From assembly GCA_015501075.1 (NCBI GenBank), contig JADNYJ010000612.1:1-18435 (forward strand): 18,435 nt of DNA. The letters run 5' to 3'. The notes under the pieces are model-generated. The model saw only the letters and a list, made by a program, of their open reading frames with translations, was not told where the DNA came from and did no database searches. Positions 9,231-17,406 of the stretch are shown here, one piece after another; the stretch's first letter is position 1, and every line of letters begins with the position of its first letter. Both the position numbers and the translations under genes were made by a program. Source of the DNA: Gymnopilus junonius. Its lineage: Eukaryota > Basidiomycota > Agaricomycetes > Agaricales > Galerinaceae.

Positions 9231-9966
9231 GAACTATTGCGCTATGGGAGTCGTTTTCGTGCTTTACTTTCAAGTTGAATGTACTTCATCTACACCATGG
9301 ATTCATACTTCAATTGTTCTTGAAAAAAGTTCTGTTTGGAATTGCTACGCGCACAATAATAATTCCCGTCTCTTATCCAGGAATCGGAGGCGAATCATAA
9401 GTAAACTTCATGTCAAAACTTTGGATATCGTCGGAGGGAGTTATGATCTGGTTATGATGGAATGTCCCTTGGGCCGGAATACTCCGTGTCAACCATAGTA
9501 CTTACTGTCGCCTTCCAAAACAGTCTTGTGATTTTTTTCCTCAGACCCTCACCAACTCTTCATGTATCCATGTTCATTATGTTATCTCTTCTCCTGGCAT
9601 CAGTCATGACAACTTTATACCTTGCAGGGCTTTCTTCAGTCCTCCAGGCTTCAACTTGAAACACAATTCGGCACTAAATTGGCGCTTCTTCCAATTTCAG
9701 CACGAGGTACATCCTTATGGCTCAAGGTCGACACCTGTTCAATGAAATGCCCCTCCTATTTATCGTCCACAGAAAAAGCTTATATTCCTGACATGCTGCA
9801 AATCAACCAATACCTTAAAATATGTCGTTCAACTGGATTTACCGAAAGGACAATCAACGAAAAAAGTCCCATTGTAACGTGATCTTTGCACACCATGGGA
9901 CGGACGCGTCCTAGAGGTATTTAAACAACCCTTCCACGCTCTCCCCTGGAGGTGCTCATCCTCAAA
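9231..9966. other. Spacer between genes A and B, containing gene B promoter
   Basis: 736 bp. Short plus-strand frames overlap here (9211-9498, 9462-9659, 9622-9882), but none is convincing. TATTTAAA at 9918-9925 is a TATA-like site 42 bp before the gene B ATG, and is the same octamer as at 7941 before gene A. Confidence 0.4.
9918..9925 (+). promoter_or_regulatory. TATA-like box of gene B
   Basis: TATTTAAA, followed by a CT-rich run and the ATG at 9967. Spacing fits a fungal core promoter with a very short 5' UTR. Confidence 0.35.
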
Positions 9967-11275
9967 ATGAGTGAGTATGCATTATTTTCGTTAAGGTGAA
10001 CATTTCTCTAAATCCCTGCGCTGATACATTCTTCTAGCCCTCAGTCACTTTGACCTCGATTGTAAAAGAGAACCCGTCAGTCTTCCAGTTGCACGTTCAT
10101 TCGCACATACTTATAACTCAAAAACGATTCTGTCATTTTATTTCCATTTTCTAATCTTTCTCAGTTTCATCAATTGACGCGAATACTGGGCCTGTCGATC
10201 AAGCATGTAGCCGCCCAACAACTCAAGATAAACTTCGAGTCATTCTTAATCTGCAATATGGCGTAACTTACCTTTTCGCAATCGATGTGTTGAATAGAGT
10301 ATTCTTAAAAAGTTGGCATCCCAAGAATTTGACGATGATTTTACCCCAGGGGAACAACCCGGGGCTATTAAGAGGATACGAGAGAAGGTACTCCCATTTT
10401 AGTTTCTCTTATTTCCTTATATATTGATTGCCCTCTGCAGCTCGTAGATCAACTTCCCCGTATCTTTTCTACTGAAGACAAAGATGAGAGCGAGAAAAGA
10501 CTGTACTGCGCCATTCGCGCTGCATCCCGCTTTCACTGTGAAAGGAGGCGGATAATTGGCAAGACAACCGGAATACGCAAGTTGGGAAGATGTGTTATCG
10601 GCAGCCCATCACAAGGGTTGGAGAAGATGAAAAGTCATGTTAACGAACTGCCTAGTTCAGATGCAGACCCAAAATCAAAGGATGGATGCCTGCAAATGGT
10701 AGTCTATCTACATTTTCTTACTTTGTTGATGTTGACGCTCTCAGTAGGGAGAATAAACTCTTTTTCCTCTGAAGGAGAATGGGGAGAAGGTGAAGGATCC
10801 TAGTATTTCCTGCCTCGAAGGCTTTCCAAGGGTTCTCCACGACTCGTCCGAGCCATCAGCATTAGCTTGTCGCCCTCCCTTACCCATGCGGTCCGTAGGA
10901 GGCCAAATCTCGAGTCTAAACTTCAACCATCGACCCCTTCACTTTAATTCTACCTCGGCAGCATCCAATGCCAGCCCCTCTACACAACAGGCTTTTGTCT
11001 TCACTTCATCTCAGATGGCTAATTCAGTAGGCAGGTATAACGACGTTGGTGATGCTAGGTTTCAATTCAGTCAAGTGCCTATCAATAGTCGAGTGATTGA
11101 AAGTGCGCAAAAAGCAAGCTCGAATTCAACTGGATATCCGAAATCTCTGCTTACATCAAATCAATCGACTCCAACCACCTCGTTGCTGTCGGTGATGAGG
11201 GATTCTTCAATGAGCCCACTGCTGCTACATACCCATACCAGTGCGTCGAGGAATTGTCTCATGTTTTTAGCCTGA
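9967..11275 (+). pseudogene. Gene B: paralogue of gene A, 3' end replaced by mannanase sequence
   Basis: Exons by homology to gene A: 9967-9970, 10038-10075, 10165-10227, 10298-10387, 10441-10698 and 10775 onward. The 63 nt and 90 nt exons have the same sizes as in gene A. In the 90 nt exon 11 of 30 residues match (both have ILxxL, then Q, D, P, Q and AI..I.E). LYCAIRAASRF corresponds to MYAVRAICRY in gene A. Two defects are visible. The homologous donor after 10227 reads ATAAAC, not GT; a weak in-phase alternative GTAGCC lies at 10207 and would drop 7 residues. At 11126/11127 the gene runs into a copy of the mannanase 3' end in a different frame and stops at 11275, so the C-terminal helical domain of gene A is missing. 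It may still be expressed as a truncated protein; otherwise it is a dead or dying copy. Confidence 0.55.
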
Positions 11276-11827
11276 GCTCACATCTGGTATTTGGAATGAC
11301 AGAGGTTCTGAGGGTGTTGACTTCGTCGCAAACCTTGCGGTGTCCCCCATTGACTTCGGTACTTTCCACGTAAGATTTCCTCCACACAAATGAACAGCAT
11401 TATAAACCTGACGACCTTTTTCTCTCGCCACAGAGCTACCCCGACAGCTTAGGTTTGACTGGCCAAGAAGGCTCATGGGGCAGCCAATGGATCATCGACC
11501 ACCAAACCGCCCAAGCCAATGCCAAGAAACCTGTTATTATGGAAGAATTCGGTGTGACGAGCAACCAGTCGGCGGTGTACACTGCGTGGTGGAACACGGT
11601 TATCAGCTCTGGTTTGACTGGAAATCTTATCTGGCAAGCTGGGTCGCATCTTTCCAGGTAGGCATTGTCTTGTCTATTGCAGCTGCGACCGCGGAGCTGG
11701 CTGACTATACATCTCGGTTGCTGTTCATAGTGGCGATACACCCAACGATGGCTACGCTATCTACCCCGACGGTCCAGTATACCCAATCCTGACGTCTCAT
11801 GCTGCAGCTTTGAAGGCTCGCGGGTGA
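11127..11827 (+). pseudogene. Truncated 3' copy of the GH5 mannanase gene
   Basis: Homologous to 3749-4417. Exon blocks are 11127-11240, 11303-11369, 11434-11657 and 11731-11827, with introns at the same three places. It starts at the [14 protein letters not shown] block. It keeps the intact GDEGFFNE frame that the full gene has lost, and the nucleophile motif MEEFG. It lacks signal peptide, CBM1, linker and the acid/base Glu, so it cannot encode an active mannanase. The 224 nt exon differs from its partner at about 11 sites (about 95% identity), mostly silent, plus Trp to Leu after YPDS, Val to Ile and Asp to Asn. Splice sites are all intact. No ATG or promoter of its own is apparent; any transcript would start in gene B and read it out of frame. 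Confidence 0.8.
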
Positions 11828-12142
11828 AGATGCCTAGGAAAATATGTATTGAGGGATGGATTGATTGTAAGAGGGTATGCACTCGGGTAGTCCAAAAATT
11901 GAGCACTGTTGAAGTATTGGAAAAAAAAAACATGATGACGTGTAGTGACAAATGGAATATGTACAACGAAAGCAAAAGCAAAGAAAGCATTGCAGCGGGT
12001 ATTAAGCATGATGATTTTGATGGTAATTTTGATAGTGATAGTGATGGTAAAGGATAGGGAATGATGGCAAGAAGCAAAAGCAAAGCAGGGTGAAGAGCTT
12101 TTATGATACAGTGAGTCGAACGAAAAAATATTGGAACACAGG
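11828..12142. other. Low-complexity intergenic DNA after the mannanase fragment
   Basis: Similarity to the full-length mannanase downstream flank stops within a few bases of the stop codon. The rest is A/G-rich, with AGCAAAAGCAAAG and TGATAGTGATAGTGATGG simple repeats. No gene is seen. Confidence 0.45.
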
Positions 12143-12456
12143 TTAGTAGGTGAGGTGAATGGACCTGCTGCAGGATTTGAGCATGAGCCATACGCTTCGC
12201 AGACCAGATTGGTCAGGACCTCTTCTATCGACAGCGACGAAATGGGACACGTCACTCGTGCGGCCTCCTGAGTAAAGCACACAGAAGGCGGTGAAAGGGT
12301 CCGAGGCGAAGGGCCATCCACAAACGAAGGCGGCATCTGAATGCAGAGGGATAGTCAGAAGGAGCGTGGTCTTCATCCAAGCCAGACTGACCCAAAGACA
12401 AATCCGAAGGGGTATAAGTGTCGAGGTTGACGTTGAGGTGACCACAGGCGATTGTC
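12143..12456 (-). other. Possible extra coding sequence downstream of the RGG protein gene
   Basis: Just past the predicted stop at 12457, minus-strand frames read like protein: GHLNVNLDTYTPSDLSLGQS, then in another frame SPRTLSPPSVCFTQEAARV and SIEEVLTNLVCEAYGSC. A plausible intron (GTCAGT donor, branch TCTGAC, acceptor CATTCAG, 55 bp) lies between them but joins to a third frame. They may be further exons of the RGG gene, a separate small gene, or a 3' UTR that looks open by chance. I could not build a consistent model. Confidence 0.2.
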
Positions 12457-13755
12457 CTATAAAATTTCTATGATTTTCACAAGATCGTCGTCGTCGTCGT
12501 CGTGGATTTCAGGTTTGAATGAATCAGACCATACCGGGACTTTACTAGCCCACTCAATGACAAGACCGTCATCCCTGATTCAAAGCGATCCTCCTCGATC
12601 AGATGTTCCCTCGTTGAAAAAGAAAAACAGAGACAGACCTAGAAAACACCTTCGTCTTCTGCAACCCTAGCCTAGCCAATTCTTTATTCTTCTCCAGGAA
12701 GAACGCCCGTCTACTCTCTCTGAAATTCGGATTAGACTTTTTACATCGCTCAGGGAACGGATAAAAGTTGCATGATTCGGTGATGAGCTTTCGTTCGGGC
12801 GGGGGAGGGGCGAAAGTCGTTCTTGCTTCACGGGAGGTTGGGAAGAATGCTTTTGCGAAAACGTGGAAGGTGGAAGAAGGGTATTAGATTGTGCTTCCTC
12901 TTTTTTGACCATGATAGGGACTTCCAGCGGAACTGAAGTACTGACTTCCAGCTTGATAGGCTGTACTCCTTCCTTCTTGACAAGGATAGGAACAGCGGAC
13001 GGAACAGAAATTTGGGCTGGGTCCGCCTTTACCAGCGGAGGCGGCGGATTTCTTGAAGCTGCTGGTGGCTCTGCAAGGGATGGTGATGGTACGGATGACT
13101 TTTGTTCAGGTGAAGGCGGTCTTCCAGGCCCGCTTTCGGGAGCATGCTCTTGATGCCCTGAATGTTGTTGTTCTAATTTTCGACGTTTGAAACGAGGGGA
13201 AGTTGGCGTAAAACTTGGAAGTGGAGACCTTGGTCTCTGAATTGCTTGATCATTAATTTGCGGCTGTCGATGACGAGGGCCTGTTGGCACAGAGATCATA
13301 GAAGAAGGGCCTACTGGAGGTGCGCGGCTCGTATTACCGTGCGTCGGTCGCTTGGCAGAATCATTTCCTGTCAAATGGGAATCTAAGGGAGGTCGACTGG
13401 TCCATCCAGAACCCCGAGGTCCAGAAGGAGGAGAAAATTTGTCTTCGGCACGTCTTTCTCTCCAGTTCGCAGGGGCACCACCGCGTCCTCTCCACGAAGA
13501 ATAGCCCTGGAAGTGTTGTTGCGTAACTTGACCCCGTTGGCTCACATGTGCTCCCATACCACGAAATCCACGACCACGAAGCCCGCCTCTGGAATAGGCA
13601 TTACTGCTCTGGATCACAGGAGGTGCAGTAGATTTAATAGTTGGTGGCAGTTTCCGCCCTCTCTTGTTGATCGCCTCATTTGGCTGAGAGTCCTCTGGGT
13701 GGATTGGGGGTGCCAGCGACGATGGGGTTGCGGTTCCATATTCGCGCCTCAGCAT
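12457..13755 (-). CDS. RGG-box protein with clustered SUMO-type sites, frame split near the 3' end
   Basis: Start ATG is 13755-13753. The first 318 residues are basic and disordered-looking. KRGRK is at 31-35, an RG-rich box at 56-73 (SRGGLRGRGFRGMG), WRGRGG at 88-93 and an NLS-like FKRRKLE at 189-195. Four psi-K-x-E motifs follow: VKKE 259, IKLE 267, VKKE 283 and VKQE 309. RG boxes commonly bind RNA. The frame then shifts at the C5 run (12801-12805 on the plus strand). Downstream, PPPERKLITESCNFYPFPER and FFLEKNKELARLGLQ lead to donor GTCTGT at 12638, a 64 bp intron (12638-12575) and a last exon 12574-12457 (DDGLVIEWASKVPVWSDSF, then an Asp run). One missing C, or a weak 44 bp intron (GTGAAG...GAAAG), would join the parts into about 413 residues. 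From memory the C-terminal block resembles a conserved domain of uncharacterised basidiomycete proteins. Likely nuclear; function unknown. Confidence 0.65.
12484..12502. repeat. GTC/GAC trinucleotide repeat
   Basis: Five GTC units plus strand. On the minus strand they encode the Asp run near the end of the RGG protein. Confidence 0.7.
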
Positions 13756-14231
13756 CGTAATGAAATCTCGTTACAATATGGCTCCTACAACATTGGGTAT
13801 CAATCGAGACAAAGATTTAGATGCGCAGAAAGCACCTTCAGCGGCGATGATGTGGTTGGTGGTTGAGTTGTAAATGCGATTTTCTCAGTTTCGGCCGGTA
13901 ACAATCGGCCCGACACTCCGGTGCTAGAATTGCTGAAGGATTCAGGATTTAGGAAGTACATAGTCAGAGACTCAGAGTGATGTTTCCTAGAATTGTTTTA
14001 TTACTCTAAAAACTCTGCCGAAACTTTTCATTGCCTCACCTCTCGAGTCTCAAATCTCGACGCGTCAACGTCGAACGGCACGCGCGACAGAGTCACGTGA
14101 ATACCGAAATCGGTCACGTCTCATCACGCCGGGATTTTCATTTTCCGAATTTCGACTCGTCACTTTGTCAACGCCAACTTGAACAACAGCAGCCTGCATC
14201 AACTTCTCCGCTTTTTTCTGGTTGCTCTACT
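13756..14231. promoter_or_regulatory. Promoter region of the RGG gene with CACGTG palindrome
   Basis: Non-coding by inspection. GTCACGTGA at 14092-14100 is a perfect CACGTG-type palindrome, with GGTCACGTC 20 bp on. CACGTG cores are bound by fungal bHLH factors. A CT-rich stretch precedes an ATG at 14233, so it could be bidirectional, but no plus-strand gene could be confirmed there. Confidence 0.3.
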
Positions 14232-15994
14232 ATGCCCATCAGGTATTCATATTCAGTCGATTTCTTGTTCTTGGGTCGGACTTCTGCAATGCCTTTAGCT
14301 AAATCACGTCAGCGAATCTTGTGGGCAAAGTGCACTACTTTCAGGGCTAGATCTTGAAGTCCATCGATGATCTCTGCACCCAAGATTTTTGCACTTGACC
14401 ACAGCCTTAGGACGCACCAAAGGGCTCTTGGTTCGGTTTTTCTATTTCGTTAAAAGGACTTATACCGAGAACTGGTTTGCTCTTCGTCTCGAACCAAAAA
14501 TCTAGAAAACCCGTTCACTTTGGCAGGGCACCGCCCAGCACTGCCCTACTTATTGTCTTAGGATGTCAAGCGGACCAAAGTTCAGAAAACAAGAGCCTCA
14601 TGTCTGAGCACCGCAGCAGAGGAAGCCTTTCTTGGGTGAGGTATCTCTCAGGCTCAGCTTTTCTGACAGTTCTTGACAGACAAGGCTAGCACTTTTTAGG
14701 GACTTTTTTCGCAAGGATACCCTCATGACCGGCCTTGAGGCTGTCTCCCTTCCGATTATCACATTAGACAAGAGACCCACAAGATTGTGAAAAACGGTTC
14801 AATATCGAGGAAATCTGGTCCGTATTGAGGTCGAAAAAGCAGTGCTTTGGCTGACATTTTCGGATTTCACAGTCAACTGACGAAAACCTGCTCAAAAGCG
14901 GTGGTCCTTATTCTCAGGAATGATGTGATTGGCATGTCAACGGGTGTACTATGTACGTCTTTTAATAGCTTCCATCTCCGGGCAGTATATATCCCCCTGC
15001 TGGCATTTTCATATCGCGTTTCCCCCTCTTCACAAGTCCGCAAAACGCTGACCTTTTACCGCCCAACACTGTTTCCCCCTTCCCTTCACCTTGCAGATGC
15101 CGCTCTGGCGACCTCGCCGTTCGTATTGACATTCCCATGATGTTTTCCCGGTAGTTCAATGGTATCGATTGGCTGGCAAAGTGGTTTGACGGTTGGCGTG
15201 AGTGTTGGCATGAGTGTTGTCCCCTTCGACTTGAGTCGCATTGTCGAGCGGTAAGATTTGAGTGGTCATTTTTCTGCACCTGCGAGGGCGTCGTCCTGCA
15301 CACCTTACGACTGCTCTGTTCGAAACCAAGGCTTTTTGGGTGGTCTATTATCCTCTGCTATCTGTCTTATAAGAAAGCTGATTTTTTCTTGAGCAGAGAA
15401 TATATTAACCACTTGCCGATGCCTGTCTGAGTCCCCCGACAGTTCAGTGAAACTCGTCGACGATGTAGCTAGCCACCGGATAATCCGCGGATGAAAACGT
15501 CTCACGTGTAGCGGGTCTGACCAAGCTGGTTTAGTTCATCTCGATTATCATCCATTTTTATCTGACAGAGTTTTGGGCAAAATCTTTAGAAATCTCAATA
15601 GCGCACCGCCTTATCTCGTTAACCCCCCCTTTACAATGGTTAACTCTCGTTTTTGGCAAGCCCGCACATTGGCAGATTTAAAAACATTATTTTTGAAGTA
15701 GCGTCCCCCCGACAATTGAGAAACGTTCGGCGCGATGGAATTTAGTCCACCCTCTCTCTCATTCACCACCACCTTTCTCTCCCGCACGTCGCTGCTCTCC
15801 GCTTCCTTTCCCGCCCTCCGCTTTCTTGCCTCTCTATTTCGATTCTAGAAATGAATTGCATTACAATCGCTAACGCAGTCCGGGCCTTTGGAGGTGGATT
15901 CTAAGTATAAACTTGAAAAGGTTGAGGCTTACGTTTCATTGGGAACAGGTCGAACAAGAGCAATACACATCCTTCTCGCGTCTGGGATCCTGAA
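14232..15994. other. Unresolved 1.8 kb with coding-like fragments but no supported gene
   Basis: Several short pieces look like exons but do not assemble. 14562-14637 (RTKVQKTRASCLSTAAEEAF) joins across a 49 bp GTGAGG...ACAAG intron to FRDFFRKDTLMTGLEAVSLP and a stop near 14790. An ATG at 15210 starts MSVVPFDLSRIVER with a perfect GTAAGA donor at 15251, after a TATATA box near 14987. A 66-codon minus frame covers 15305-15505. CACGTG occurs at 15504. 15745-15840 is a strong CT-rich tract typical of fungal promoters. This may be one or two small multi-intron genes or a decayed gene. Confidence 0.3.
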
Positions 15995-16625
15995 ATGCCC
16001 TCAAATGTAAGACGAACTCGTTTCCTGGCGTACTACTTCAATTCATTGACCAAATTGCGGTTCTCTCAAGACTTCAACGGCTGCTGTTCATGCGCCTCTC
16101 TCCGAGATCAGAGTTGGCTTGGAGCCTCGGGTACATCAGTAAGTGGCGAGCTGCGTCGAAAACCGCATTCCAACTGAAGAATAGGACCAAAATCAGACTC
16201 CGTGGCGTGGCGCCTCCGACGCCGCTGAACACTTCGAGCACCAGTGCTGACCTTTCGCCCACAATCAGCATTTCATCGGCCAGTTCTGCAGGTTCGTCGA
16301 TAAGGCCTTAGCAATCTACACCCACGCTACATCGTTTTCTAGGGCAGCGTGGTTCTTCATCTGAAGATCCTTATAGTGCAACCTTACGACGCCGCAACAC
16401 CCTAGATGTTCAGTCGAGCAATGCGTCATTCACTTACCAGGGAGAAAGGGCGAACATCGTAACCCGGCCAATGCTGATTTCGGAGAGAATATGGAGGCGC
16501 TGCAGAACCAGAGTGTCTCCGCTTCTTCTCTCGTTGATGAGGACCCATTTTGGCCTCATAGCAGACCATTACGATTTCTTTTCACTTCCACATTTTATAT
16601 TTTGGAGGCCGTATGCAGGCCGTAG
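15995..16625 (+). CDS. Small Ser/Thr-rich protein of unknown function, about 152 residues, frame broken
   Basis: Exons: 15995-16006, 16071-16138, 16197-16291 and 16343-16625. Introns have GTAAGA, GTAAGT and GTTCGT donors; the first contains a TTGAC branch and the second AACTGA. The ATG at 15995 begins MPSN, but the frame is open upstream to about 15950 (HPSRVWDPE) behind an AACAG acceptor, so a further 5' exon is possible. The protein is Ser/Thr/Pro-rich (NTSSTSADLSPTISISSASS), then RRRNTLDVQSSN. At the GGG run 16440-16442 the sensible frame shifts; one extra G would continue into RKGEHRNPANADFGENMEAL, SSLVDEDPFWPH and a short hydrophobic end (FLFTSTFYILEAV) with stop at 16623. No known domain is recognised. 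The long CT-rich tract at 15745-15840 suggests an active promoter. Confidence 0.5.
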
Positions 16626-17406
16626 AAGCACTTCTTTCGCATTTTCATTATCTTCGTTCAGTTCCTCATCATTCTGCACACAATTCACTTATATACCCAG
16701 CATACACCTCGCATACATGTAAATTAATATTACTCGCAGTAGATTTTCTTATTAGGGATCTGAGTGATGAAATACAAAGCATAATTACAAGCCAACGTTG
16801 CCATGGATGATGAAGTCACAATATCGAGAAAGAGGTCAGACAAACAGAGCACATTGGTACCCACTTGTAGTGGATGCTGGTCGTTCCTGTAACGGAACCT
16901 CATCGATTACCTAACTACCTACTGCCAGAGGAGGTAGAAGCACTGTCATGTATAATGTGGAAAATGTGAAAGGTCAACTGGGTCGCGATGCTTTCCTCAT
17001 GCATCCATTGCCCGGTCCTTGGTGCCTGGGCGCTTGCTGGATTAAAGGCACTTCCTCTATCTCTAGAATGAGCTCTCACTATGATACCATTCAGAGATCA
17101 GGAAGACAAGAAGGACAGAAACAAGAGTTTCCTAGGTTTCGATGTCTCTTGACATTGACAGGCTTTGTGATATCGAGGCAATGCTTTACAAGCGCGTGAC
17201 GGCTTCGAAGAACAAGCCATTTTATTTTAGGACCTTCATGGTTGCTCGCAGGTGTTTGACGCTGTGGGTCGAGTAAAATACATTATATACAGATCGATTC
17301 CTGTGTCTCCTCCTCAGATTTCCTTCTAAGCGTAAACCTCACCTCAAACTTGACAAAGACACCACCACTCAATTTCCAGTTTTCATAACCAACGACAGAT
17401 TCTCCA
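16626..17406. other. Intergenic region with promoter of the right-edge gene
   Basis: Open frames at 16613-16810 and 16948-17199 show no splice or family support. A TATA-like TATATACAG at 17285-17293 lies about 115 bp before the ATG at 17407, followed by a CT-rich leader and CAACGACAG. This looks like a normal fungal core promoter and supports the start chosen for the next gene. Confidence 0.4.

Noticed and set aside
11757..12336. Long minus-strand frames (144 and 179 codons)
   Set aside because: Much of their length translates low-complexity AT-rich repeats and the antisense of the mannanase 3' exon. Only the 12143-12336 part looks possibly coding, and it is listed separately.
16948..17199. 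83-codon plus-strand frame
   Set aside because: No splice partner or motif; it sits between a 3' end and a clear TATA-containing promoter.
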